Shown here piece after piece: positions 1 through 12,700 of a stretch of DNA of 64,000 nt. The stretch spans positions 22,521,735 through 22,585,734 of the forward strand of contig OY987307.1 in assembly GCA_963920635.1 (NCBI GenBank), read 5' to 3'. The position numbers were made by a program, and so were the translations under genes. Numbering within the stretch: the stretch's first letter is position 1; each line of letters opens with the position of its first letter. The notes beneath the pieces are model-generated. The model was not told where the DNA came from. It made no database searches and saw only the letters and a program-made list of their open reading frames with translations. This stretch comes from Pseudeuparius sepicola. Taxonomy: Eukaryota; Arthropoda; Insecta; Coleoptera; Anthribidae.

Positions 1-106
1 GACCATCAACCCCTTGCAGGTTTTCCGCCATCTTGAATTCATTGGCAAATTAGTTCTTCGCGGATATCAGCTGTATTTTCTAATTTTATCAAAAAAATAG
101 TCGACA

Positions 107-2070
107 TCATTTTTGAAGAAAAATAGGTGCTCTGCAAATCTGAGTTTTTGACATTTTCTTGAACTTTGCATATAATAACAAGTAATAAGAAAATAACCGA
201 AAAAAAGAGGTTGCAATTTTTTTCACATCTAATATATTTTTTCTGCTAATGATGCTTTCTATTAATTCATAAACCACCTCCTCCGATGGACCTTTTTTTA
301 TCACAGTGGTCTTAAAGTGTAGGGCAAGGCTTATTTTATTTAGTTTTTTAATGGTTGCATCAATTTCTTCAAAAATAATTAGTCCAAACAAGGGACTAAA
401 TTCAAACGTCGTGGCCATGTTGGATGTTAAAAAGTCGGCTATTTTAAAGCCTTTTGTCAATAGTCCGTTTTTTTCTGCAAATCCGTTGATATGCAAAAAA
501 AATATATCTCCAAAACAAAAATGCCCAAAATGATTTGGCCCACCCGCCCAGCTAATAACCAACAACCTTTGTTTTACATCAAAATCCCGTTATAAAATCA
601 CCTCCATGGCGTTAGGAAAATCACGTTAAATTAACGTTATAATTATGACAAAAATACCAGGGTAGAATGACGTTAATATTCTGGCGTAGAAACAACGTCA
701 TCATAAACTTATTAACCTAGATATAACCTCATCAAAAAACGTATAATAACACCAGGGTTCGAACATACCTACTACGACTACCATCGGAATTATAGACTTT
801 GCTATTACCTAAAACAGTGTAAGCTGGAATCTTGATGACTTCACGGAATTAAGACAAAATAAAATAAAGGACGTCTCAAATTTCATATACTGGATGGGTC
901 AAAAACATACCAAATCCCAAAAAGGACCCTCGTCTCGGGGGAGGAAGCGATTCTGGATTCCCAAAAACCTTGGTCCAGGTTTTATTACTTGGAAATATCT
1001 GTATTGTAGTAAGTATATAGTAACATACCTCGTATGTACTACTGCGCGGTTACGCCTGTTTGTAGTCACTTTTATTTTTTTGTGAAATTAGTTTTTTAAA
1101 GTATCAACTATAATTTACTACGTCTCAACTTTCTGCTACCCTGGTCCACCGATGTTCAAACGGTGGGGTAAGATGGCCCACCTCATTCAGAATTTTCATA
1201 CAACTCCTGATAGAATACCAGTTTTTAGGCTGTATCAATAAACAAACAACATTTCTAACTAGTATAGTAAAAAGTATAGTACCTACTTAACTTGCCACAA
1301 AAATTCGAAAATTTTTTGTACTCTGCTTTATGTTTTTTCGTGCATCGAAGTTAGTTGGATATGGAAAAGCTGATGACCCGGAGTAAAGTGTCGATGAAGA
1401 CAAAGTTGTAATCACACCAGTTTGTAGTAACAGGGAGGAAAGTAAAAATAAAAGTACCTATAAATGCCGGGCACTATAAATAATAACAAGTTATAAGAAA
1501 ATAATCGAAAAAAAGAGGTTGCAATTTTTTTCACATCTAATATATTTTTTCTGCTAATGATGCTTTCTATTAATTCGTATACCACCTTCTCCGATGGACC
1601 GTTTTTCATCGCAGTGGTCTTAAAATGTAGGGGAAGGCTCATTTTATTTAGTTTTAGTGTTGGTTGCATCATTAAGATATTTTTTCTTCAAAAATAATTA
1701 GTTCAAACAAGGTGCTAATTTCAAACGTCGTCGCTATGTTGCATTTTAAAAAGTCGGCTATTTTGTCAATAGTCCGTTCTTTTCTGCAAGCACGATGCCC
1801 CGTATTTTTTTAAATCCGTTGATATACAAAAAAAATATGGCCAATACAAAAAAGTCCATAATGTTTTGGCACACCCGCCTAGGTAACCAACAACCTTTTT
1901 TACATCAAAATACTGTTATAAAATCACCTCCATGACGTTAGGAAAATCACGTTAAATTAACTTTATAATTATGACAAAAATACCATGGTAGATGACATTA
2001 ATATTGTGACGTAGAAACAACCTCATCATAAACTTTTTAACCTAGATATAACTTCATTAAACGAACATAC
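107..2070 (-). pseudogene. Two diverged copies of an unknown repeat-borne ORF
   Basis: Minus-strand translations at 107-565 and 1412-1672 share a long block: GPSExVVYELIESIISRKNI followed by LDVKKIATSFFRLFSY. The second copy also keeps a separated KIADFL..NIATTFEIS piece, but with stops and frame breaks. The two copies belong to a duplicated repeat (about 165-975 and 1479-2841). Conservation at protein level suggests a mobile-element protein. I do not recognise a domain. Confidence 0.4.
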
Positions 2071-2841
2071 CCATAGACGTAACTAGGGGGGGCTAGGGGG
2101 GGCTTAGCCCCCCCTACATTTCTATTAGCCCTCCCTAAAACGGAAAGGGTGGTACAGGGTGATCCCATCAGTAACGTAGGTATTTAGAAGAGCGGGACCG
2201 AACCCATTTCGGAATTTGAAAATATTCACTCCAGCTTGTAAATTTGAAGATATTGGGATTTCCCAAGATTAATTTTATGTAATTTTTCTTCACATTTTTA
2301 AAAAATTTCGCCGGCGGCGCATTTTTTGGAATTATTTTAAATGCCCTTGTTTAAAAAAAGACACAAAAATTGTCCCTTCACCACTCGAAATTAATTCCTA
2401 TATACGTCACAGAAGTGATCCAAACTCGTAGCCCCGGCCTACCATTTTACAGAATGACACGTAAAAAATATACCTTTGTAAGTAGCGTACCGACTTTCAA
2501 AAATTTCTTCTTAATGGATTAAATAATTCCTTGTCGGGGCTCCGCATTTTCATGCGGCACCCGGCCTCGCAAAATCTTGAGCCGGTCCTGATCAGCCCCC
2601 CCCCCTAAAAATACGACCTAGTTACGTCTATGAACATACCTACTATACCATCGTAATTATAGACTTTGCTATTACCCAAAACAGTGTAAGCTAGAATCTT
2701 GATGACTTCACGAAATTAAGACAAAATAAAAATAAAGGACGTCTCAAATTTCATATACTGGATGGGTCAAAAACATACCAAATCCCAAAAAGGACCCTCG
2801 TCTCGGGGGAGGAAGCGATTCTGGATTCCCAAAAACCTTAT
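165..2841. repeat. Duplicated repeat block of about 0.8 kb, second copy interrupted
   Basis: About 165-975 and 1479-2841 align over most of their length. Shared markers include AACCAACAACCTT, the CGTTATAATTATGAC stretch and CTCGTCTCGGGGGAGGAAGC. The second copy is longer because a 561-bp element is inserted at 2072-2632. The first copy holds the matching empty site at 762-769. Confidence 0.75.
2072..2632. mobile_element. hAT-like non-autonomous element, 561 bp
   Basis: Perfect 15-bp terminal inverted repeats, CATAGACGTAACTAG. They are flanked by the 8-bp direct duplication AACATACC at 2064-2071 and 2633-2640. The interior is non-coding with G and C runs near both ends. The uninterrupted target is visible in the paralogous repeat at 762-769, so this is a clear insertion. 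An 8-bp duplication fits hAT; the superfamily is inferred. Confidence 0.85.
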
Positions 2842-2975
2842 TGCTTGTTTTTATTATGTCATTTTCGATGCATTTACCAATGTTAAATTTCGGTGAATTA
2901 AGCTACGTAATTTTGACGTTATGAAAATAACGCAAAATTGACGTTATGGGTCATTCTTCGTCAGCTGGTCGTTAT

Positions 2976-3736
2976 CAGTGGCGGATCTACGGGGGGGGGG
3001 GGGGCTACAGGGGTTATAGCCCCCCCCCCCCCCTTGGCCTAATACCGCAAGGTAGGCACTTAAAAAATATGTCTGGCAATTAGAGATGGTGTGGAACTGC
3101 GTTTTCTTGGAACAGGTACAACCTGTTCCAGTTCTAGGCAATACCTGTTCTTAAAAAAACAGTTCCAGTTCCAATATTATTAACTTCTAGTCTTCTAAGA
3201 CCGTGGTCCGAATCGCGCTGTTAGTGCTTACAGCGCTCAGATCGTTTACAACAGGTGCGATTTGATTCACTCGCTGACAACTCGTTTCGGACCGGTTGTA
3301 AATGCGCTGACAGGAACATGCCATTTTGAGGTTATGTGGGCGTGAAGGTCGCAAAGTAACTATTATTATTGAATATTGAATCATTGATAAATATTCCTTC
3401 CGTTTCTAAAGAGGGTACGCTAAATAGTTTTTATAGTACAAATTTAAAAATTTGTTGAACGCAATGGGATTGGGACAGGGCCCAGCACAGAACACGGGTC
3501 CAGTCACCGCCTTCACCGATCGACAGTTCACGTTCACAGTTGTCCTATTCTATTACTATACGAGTAGAGCGGAACTGGAACAGCGGAACGGAACTGAACG
3601 AATCTAAGAATATTAATGTAAGTATTAATAGTATTCTATTTTAATGAATAAAATGAATAAAAAATGTGTTTCCTATTTTATTACAAAATTTGGGAAACAG
3701 AAGCCCCTCCTTGACTCCAGCCTAGATCCGCCACTG
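2976..3736. mobile_element. hAT-like element, 761 bp, next to an exon
   Basis: Ends CAGTGGCGGATCTA and TAGATCCGCCACTG form 14-bp inverted repeats. The 8-bp duplication GTCGTTAT lies at 2968-2975 and 3737-3744. G and C homopolymer runs of about 14-15 bp lie inside the left end. No transposase is seen. The right end is 35 nt before the exon at 3772. Confidence 0.88.
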
Positions 3737-3771
3737 GTCGTTATATTTAAATTTCTCTCGTGTTGTTCCAG

Positions 3772-6700
3772 GGACCGCATCAAGCTGGCGACCAGCCCCA
3801 AGGAGAAGGACGCCGGCATCCGCGACTCGCTGCTCAAGGACAGCGAGCCGCCGGCCGTCGAACCGCCGAGGATGGCGGCGGCGGCCGCGCCGCCCCCCGC
3901 CGCCTCCTCCGCCGCCAACGGGACAAAGCCGACGACCGGCGCCGTCGAGCGACTGAGCCAGGCGACGGCGACGTCGTTCGGCGAAAGCGTCGAGAGGAAC
4001 GAGGCGCACTGGCTGAAGCTGAAGCGGGCCGCCATCTCGAAGGACGTCCCCGGCGACGCTTCGGGGGACGACGATGGCGGGCGGATGGAGAGGTACGAGG
4101 GCAAGGAGGCGAAGAAGCCCAGCCTGGTGCTGACGCGGAAGACCAAGCACTATAGGTGAGTAGGTGGTGTAGTAGTTATCATAGTACAGTAAAATTGGGC
4201 CAAAACCCAAACATAAAAAAAAGTTCTTTCTAGCGCGAAATAATTCCATACCCTCCTAAGAGTTAGTACTAAAAAGTTACAACACCACCAGCGTCGGGTT
4301 CCGGGGGGAGGGGGTGAAAAGGGCAGGAAATTCTTATTTTTCACAGTTTTGCGTGAATATCTAGTAAACTATGAAGTTTAGGGCAAACATCATCCTATAC
4401 GCAAATGATATACATTAAATTCCGAACAAGAATTGTTATATACAGAATTATGGTAAAGTGAACGGTTTCCATGATATGCAGGGGTAAAGATTTCTTTGTT
4501 TTTATTTCACGTAGTTTTCGTTGAAAAAACTTAAAATGATTACAGTATAAATTAGTAACTGAATAATGTATGTAGAATATAGATATATCTATGCATATAT
4601 AGATACATATTACACCCATAGATTGTTATTTTTTGTCACAACATAACCTCATAACTATATGACTGTAAATATGTCCAATACAAGTTAGTAGCCTTAGTTA
4701 ATTTGTACTCACTCCTTGCGTTATCAGTCAGCACCAAATAGTTCACTCGGGCTGGTGAGAGGAAACAAATCTTCGTGTTCTTCGTCCACTTGAGAATCAT
4801 CATTTAAATCGTCGTCGATGATTACAGTATCTCTATTGAGACATGCAAGTCCTAAGCAATTGCTGCACATACTTGAACAATTGAGACCACTTCTTCGACA
4901 CTCGCGATTTTGGACGCATCCATCTCTGCAGAAGCATACGATGAGGATTGTTTAATATACAGGGTGAGTCACATCTAAAGGCAGAGCCGAAAACACAAGG
5001 TAGAATTCGCTAAAATAAGTACATATGCTTAATAAACATTAGCTCAAAAACGCTTGGTTCTCTATATACATCGTGTTGAAATTTTCCCAAAAATAACATA
5101 TATTTTTTTAATTTCTTTCGAGCCCGTTTAGGAATTCCAACAAAATTTGATACATATTATTTGTTGTCATTTTTGCAATAATTTGGCCCTGTTCAGATGA
5201 GCAGCGGCGTAGATACAAATAATTTTATTTTAAATGCCAGCATAATTACCTTGGCACTAGTTTAAAAAATCCGAAATTACGAAGAAACTGTACCAGAAAT
5301 AAAAAAATACCAAGAGGCGCTTTTTGTTCCAAATTGAATGGGCTATCCAAGAAAAGGCAAAATTTTTGGTTTTGCACAGGACCGTACTACTTTTTTTTAC
5401 AATTATTTACAGTAACTCTCGCAGTACCTATTTGTATCTACGCCGCTGGTCATCTGAATGGGGTCAAATTATTGCAAAAAATGGCAACCGTCCAATGCAT
5501 AATGTGTACCAAATTTGGTTGGAATTCCTAAATGGGCTCGAAGGAAATTTAAAAAAATATGTTATTTTTGGGAATATTTCAACACGCTGTATATGGAGAA
5601 CCAAGCGCTTTTGAGCCAATGTTTATTAAGCATATGTGCTTATTTTAGCGAGTTCTATCTTGTGTTTTCGGCTCTGCCTTTAGATGTGACTCACCCTGTA
5701 TATTTTCTTGTTCTTCACATGACCTTCCTATTCATGACTTTCTCATTTTTACAAGCTAAGGACAAATTAGATATGGGAATGATTTGACATAAAAGAACGA
5801 ATGGAAATCAGAACGCTATAATGAATGAGGGCAAAAAGTGAGTGCAAATTAACTAAGGCTACCAACTTGTATTGGATATATTTACAGTCATATATCTACT
5901 TATGAGGTTATGTTGTGACAAAAAATAACAATCTTTGGGTGTAATATGTATCTATATATGCATAGATATATCTATATATATTCTACATACATTATTCAGT
6001 TACTAATTTATACTGTAATCATTTTAAGTTTTTTCAACAAAAACTACGTGAAATAAAAACAAAGAAATTTTTACCCCTCCGTATCATGGAAAGCGTTCAC
6101 TTGACCATAATTCTGTATATAACAATTCTTGTTCGGAATTTAATGTATATCGTTTGCGTATAGGACGACGTTTGCGCTAAACCTCATAGTTTACTAGATA
6201 TTCACGCAAAACTGTGAAAAATAAGAATTTCCTGCCCTTTTCACCCCCTCCCCCCGAAACCCGACGCTGGTGGTGGTGTAACTTTTTAGTACTAACTCTT
6301 AGAATGGTATGGAACTATTTCGCGCCAGAAAGGACTTTTTTTTTATGTTTGGGTTTGGCCTAATTTTGTGTTAGTTTTACTGTACTAGTAGTTATGCAAT
6401 AAGTTATGCTATATTCTGTTTCTTCTCAATGGCAACCCTTCCAACTATACTGAGAAAAAATACAAGGAGGTGTTCAGCAATGAAACATGTCGTAAAACGC
6501 TAAAACTGAGGAAACTGGCGACAAGGCTTGCAGATGCACGTGAAAAGTGCGTGTAATAAGTTAACCTACGCTAACTGATACCGTTATGCGAACATTACGT
6601 CGCGGCAATGTGTATATTCAATCACTATGTTCATTCAGACAATTGTTATGTACAGGGTGTCCCATACTCGACGCCCCAGGGTTATTATAGTCAAACAAAA

Positions 6701-9700
6701 ACAGCCAGTGAAAATTTGACTTGTGCGGGATTCTTGTAGGTCCACTCAAGCTTGCTTTCGAGCCAAAAAGTTTTTATGAATTTGGGAAATATGGGATATG
6801 ACGTCATCAAATCTATTTTTCCCAGGGCCATACCTGTTTCTCTTGATATTTGGAAAGAGCACGTTTTTCTGATAATATTTAATTTTTTTGATATCTTGTT
6901 TCTTTAAAAAGGTATCTTTTGACAGAAACAATTGAGAGATGCTCGGACACATGGATTATGGAAAAAGTATTAACTTTTTGAACGTCTTATTAAGAAAAAC
7001 TGTTAATTGTGTTATTTTTTCTATTAAATCATCAATATTCCGGGATGGAATTTTGTAAACAAGGTGTTTCAAAAATTTTCATAAATAGAAACCTAATAGA
7101 GTTAGGTCTGGCGACTTTTATGGCCATTTTATGAGGCCATTTATCCATTTGTATCCAAACTCATTTAGAAATTCTTTTACAATGTTGGCTCTGTGTGGTG
7201 GAGCTACGTCGTGTTGAAACCACATGGTTCTTCTTAAATGCAATGGCACATTTTCCATGAGAACTGGCAACTGTTATTCCAAAAATTAGAGATTATATTC
7301 GTGTAATAAAAGGTATATATCCTGAATCGAATTAGCCTTGGCTTGATCGGTTAGCCATAGAAAACAATTGACAGTTGATAATTTATTATTCTTACCTGTC
7401 ATAATTGAAATACCTTCTCTTGATATTTCCTAATTGTTTGTATAGTCATTGAACGTATCATTAAACTTCAATAATAGTAACTCACAATGAAAAAGTTTAT
7501 ATGTTATTAGTCTATGGAGAAGCTGAAAAATGCTAGAAGAGCCGTTAGAATTTATAGGGAGTAATATCCTGAACGTCACGTTCTTGATCACAAAAATTTT
7601 TATTCGATTAGAAAAAAACACAAGCTAGTAGAGAATTCTGATTATATCAAATTTTTGAACTCTTTTGAAGATAGTATTGCAGACTATTTACCCTCCCGTA
7701 GCGAAATTGTCTGTGGAGGTGACTTAAACATAAATCTATTGATGGTGCGTGACAATAAAACGCATAATTTCCTTCACGGATTAGATGGTCTGGGACTGAA
7801 ACAAATAATTGATGAGCCAACCCGTATAACAAAGAACACTATGGCCCTTCTAGACCTAATAATTATTTCTGGTGACAATAACTCTTGTGTCTGTGGGGTA
7901 AGAGATGCCATTGATTCGACTGATCACTTGTATGTCTTTTGTGAGCTTGAATTTAAACAAATATCTAGAAAAAGGCAAATGATAACTTGCCGCAATTTAA
8001 AAAATATAGACCAAGGATTATTAAGCGATCTGTTAAAGCTTACTCCTTTTGAAAATGTATTTTTTATTGATGATGTTAGTTTAAAAGCTTCTACATTAAA
8101 TGCACTTATTAATGGTTTATTTGATACTATTGCCCCCCTCAAAATCTTTTAGCACAGATATGTGCTTTTAGTGTTAAGAAAGTCAATCCGCCCTGGTTTA
8201 CCGAAAATATCAAAAACAAAGATAAGGCATGGCAGCGATATAAGCGACGGAAGACAACATCTAACTGGAACTATTATAAACAAATCAGGAACGAAGTAAA
8301 TTGCGCTATTGAACGGGAAAAATCGGCATATAGTAATTTCTGCATTCTTAACAATAAAAACAATTCTAAAATTCTTTGGCAACGCCTAAAGGTACTCGGT
8401 ATAAATAACGGCAACAAAAAAGGTAACGGAACTAAAGCGAATCCGCTTACTCTGGGATATTACGAAAACAAATTGTTTTACCGATTTTAAAGAAAGGTTT
8501 CAATTTACATTAGTGGATGTAAGTACTGTGCTTAAATATCTTTGTGAAATTAAATCTAATGCAATAGGTCCAGGTAATATAAATATCTCAATGATTGTGT
8601 TGTGTTGTCCTTACATTCTGTCCTCCTTGCTAAATGTCGTGAATTCATGTCTTTTAGAGTCCAAATTTCCCAGCCTGTGGAAACTTTCGAAAGTTATACC
8701 TATTCCTAAAAAATCCCAAATCTCAGGCTTCACCGACTTGAGACCAATTTCAATATTATCTCCACTTTCTAAAATTTTGGAAAAAATTATGGCACAACAA
8801 ATTAAAGATTATCTAGAAAAAAAATCAAATACTGCCTGGTAGGCAATCGGGCTTCAGGTCGGGATATAGCTGTGCAACAGCAATGCTTGATCTTGTCGAT
8901 GATATTTTAAGCGATATTGACTCGGGAAAGACCTCTGTGTTGGTTTTGCTTGATTACTCGAAAGCCTTCGATACGATTAATCATGAAATTATGTTCTCTA
9001 TTTTTAAATATATTGGATTCTCTGTATCTGCAATTGATCTACTCAAGGATTTTCTAACCAATAGATATCAATATGTTCACACGGATTTGGGCGATTCAAA
9101 TGCGAGTCCTGTTCTTTCGGGAGTGCCTCAGGGCTCTGTTCTAGGGCCCATATTGTTCTGTATCTATACCAGCAGTATTGCTAATTGTTTAAATCATTGC
9201 GAGTCATATTTTTATGCAGATGATACACAGTTACGATTTTCTTTTAGGCCTGAAAATGTTCAGATTGCTGCTGATTTGATCAATTCAGATTTGGAGAAAT
9301 TATCTAAAAACTCAAAAATTCATCAGCTTTCGATTAATACAACAAAGTCTAATATAATGATATTTGGGAAAAACAGAAATCATGCAGAACAACAACTTGA
9401 TATCTTCATAAACGACCAAAAGTTATCATCTACACATACTGCCCGAAGTTTAGGATTGGAAATTGATTCCGATTTGAGGTTTTCAAGTCACGTAACAAAG
9501 ATTTTAAGAAAGGCGTACTGTAGACTTAACATGCTCTATCCTTACAGACATATTCTTGCCATTAAATTAAAAATATTATTAACCCACAGCTTGGTTCTGT
9601 CTAATTTCATTTTTTGTGATGTGGTGTACGGTGGTTGTCTCACGAAGTTTGATAGACATAGAATTCAGAGAGTTCAAAAATCATGTCTCAGATTCATATA

Positions 9701-12700
9701 TGGAATTAAAAAATATCAATCTATTTCGCATAAGCTGGATGATGCGCGATGGCTAAGTATGGAGCAGCGTCGAACACTACATACTGGTTGTCTGTTTCAC
9801 TCTATTATGATATATAAGTCGCCTCCCTATCTATACAATAAAATTAGGTTTCGTACAGATATCCATAATCTGAGCTTTAGCTTTAGGGGTCTTATATCTC
9901 AGCCGCCTCATCGTACCTCCATGTTCTTGAGATCTTTTTCTTATAACGTCTATGCAATCTATAACAAAATTCCATCGGATCTTAAACATTTTACCCTTTC
10001 TCGATTTAGACGCGCCTATAAGAGTTTCTTATTTAATATTTGATTAAAACTGCTTTTCTAAATAATATGACCTTATTTTAATGTCTCTGTGATCAGATAG
10101 TTAATTACCTCTTTGATTTGTTTTCACTAATTTATATTATATTATTAGGGCTAAATTTTGATCAGTTGTTACTGTTTTTAGTCCTTTTTGCAGAAAATAA
10201 CATTAGTTGTATATCTACGTATTTAAAATTGTATTTGCTTTGTATTCTTTTTTCTGTAAATAAATTTGTTATTATTATTATTATTAATTAAATTCATATT
10301 GTCAATCCAATTCGGAATCAGGAATCAGGGACACTGGTGTGGCATAATTGATTGAAGGAGTTTTAACTGGAGTAACATACCTCCAATTTTTGCAACAACA
10401 GCTGCCAGTTCTCATAGAAAATGTGTCATTGCAGTTAAGAAGAACCATATGGTTAAAACACGACGGAGCTCCAGCACACAAGGCCAACATTGTAAAAGAA
10501 TTTCTAAATCATGAGTTTGGAAACAAAAGGATTGGAATAAATGGATTTTTGAAAATGGGGAGTATCCTACCTTCCCGTACCTACTCCATTGGTTATAACA
10601 TGAAAACGCTAGTAGGTTCAGTTTATTGCATTTTATACCCGAATAATCTGTATCGAATTTAAAATTAATATCATTTGTTGTTTTTGAGATATTAATAAAA
10701 AAACGTTTAAAAATATACTTTAACACCCTGTATATTTTTATAAAGCATCTCCGGACCCATGTTCACGTGCACTTTTTTGTTCAAAACACCCTGTATAAAT
10801 AATAAATGACCAGTGATACTCTGTTATACAGGTAAGGGGTTACAAAGATAAATAATTCATTGTTGAACAGCCATTGGAAGAAGCAGGATAATTGGATTTA
10901 TATTTATCTTCTAATTTGTTTTTATTGAAAGATTTATCAAAGCGTATAAGAATCTACAGTCCCCACCGGCACTTAGAAATCCGACAGTAAGATATAGGTT
11001 GGGTAAATATTTAAATGTAAAGTGCTAAATTAGAATATCTCGCTAGGTAATAATACTTTATCCAACTGTAAGCTCCAGTAGGCAACTTAAAATTATTCAA
11101 CATATCGAAAAAGTTTCAGAAAAAAAAAAGTGTAATAGACACGCGAAAGTCATATCGATTTAGAAGTTATACTAATGAATATATCTAGGGTATAATTTGA
11201 AAAAAAAAACTCATTTAAGACATTTAATTTAGAACAGCTAGTTATCATCATTATACATTCCAACATCAAGCTCTTAGTATTTTAGTATTTTTTATAGGTC
11301 GATAGACGACCTTTCCCCTGAATATGGACCACTTCCCTTCGTCAAGAAACTCAAAATTCTAAACGAACGCCAAAAGTTAGAAGAACTGGAAATCGCCATG
11401 AAAACCAGGAGTTTCTCTTTGGATATACCCGACTCTCAGAGCCTGGAAAGCGTCGACATCCTAACAAGGTACAGTAAATTATATTTTTGAAATCTGCATT
11501 AAAAAGTCTGCAGTCTCCAACTTCTTCTTTTAATATGTTCCTCGGCACTGAAGTTCCTTTTTATGACTCATGTGGTTTATTTTCCTCGGCCAGAGACCTC
11601 GGCAACTAAATTCCACATGCGTAATAAAAAGTCTAGCTTCAATGTCTTGGAACATTAATAACTGTTTTTGTAAATATTATCATATATTTTATTTTTTATT
11701 TATTTGTACTCTAGGTCACACTCTGAGGGTTCTGCAATGCACCAAGATCAGTTGAGGCCAAATAAAAACCTGCTGTGCGCGCCACTAGCACCATCACCTT
11801 TAAATTCTTCCAATGAATCTAACGAGACTCCAGAACGAAGAAACCTGAAGTCTATCCTGAAGAAACTATCAGAAGACACGAAAGAAAAAGACACCAAAAC
11901 AACGACAGAGTTGGTAGAGGAAGTAAGGCAGATGCCCGAGAAGATTGACTCCACAGAGTTTCGGAGGTAAATTAAAGGATATATCTTACCATTATTGTTC
12001 ATATTTAAACTTTTTAACTATTATCTTTTTTTATCAATTTGTAAGTATGCCCTCCTCACCGCCAAACACTCAATACACTCATGATAATGGCGATAATGGC
12101 TATTTAAATTGCTTCAGTTTGTTGCGTTACGAACATAACCTATAATTAGAATATTACTAGTACATACTGTGCTTTTTCCACGGCAATTAAATATATGTTT
12201 ATTGCCCAAACGGTATGTGGTTATGAGTTCATAGAGATGGGTCGCTGGGAATATTCCCGGGAATATTCCCATGGCGGGAGCATTACAAAATTGGGAATAT
12301 TCCCAACAAATGGGAGCATTGACTCGAAAACTCCCGGGAACATTCCCAAATTTTAAATTTGCCGCCATTAAGCTGTCAATTGTCTAACTGATTGAGAATT
12401 TAACCTCAAATTTCTGTTTTGAAAAATAAAACGTTCGTTTAAATGTTTTAATTTTATATTTTAAACGAAGAACTAGGGCTCCTTAGGTTGCTCTCTGCTT
12501 GTATAAAGTGCTTGAGTTTTATTCACTACTGGTACTAGGAAGGTTTTCAGTTGGAGTTCTTTTTGTTTTGTTTATTTAATTAAAATTAAATAATTAGTTG
12601 AAAAGGTAACTGCTGTGAACGATATTCAATGATGGCAATCAGTAACAGGGTTATCAGTTTATTACAATAATCTTTAATGAACCATAATAATTATTATATG

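Larger units (their letters stand above)
4180..6386. mobile_element. Long-inverted-repeat element, copy 1, with nested palindrome
   Basis: Ends with AGTACAGTAAAA-type inverted repeats that extend as arms of more than 500 bp. A 9-bp duplication AGTAGTTAT flanks it (4171-4179 and 6387-6395). Long arms and a 9-bp duplication suggest a Mutator-like element (inference). A second element (4960-5698) is nested inside. The left TSD begins 15 nt after the splice donor at 4156. Confidence 0.75.

Noticed and set aside
2990..3035. Long G and C homopolymer runs as a structured regulatory site
   Set aside because: They lie within the left end of the hAT-like element and recur in the other one; slippage or assembly error is a simpler cause.
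3673..4249. Long minus-strand and alternative plus-strand frames over the GC-rich exon
   Set aside because: They are shadows: the plus-strand frame with phase-matched splice sites at 3772 and 4155 explains the openness, and GC-rich DNA has few stops.
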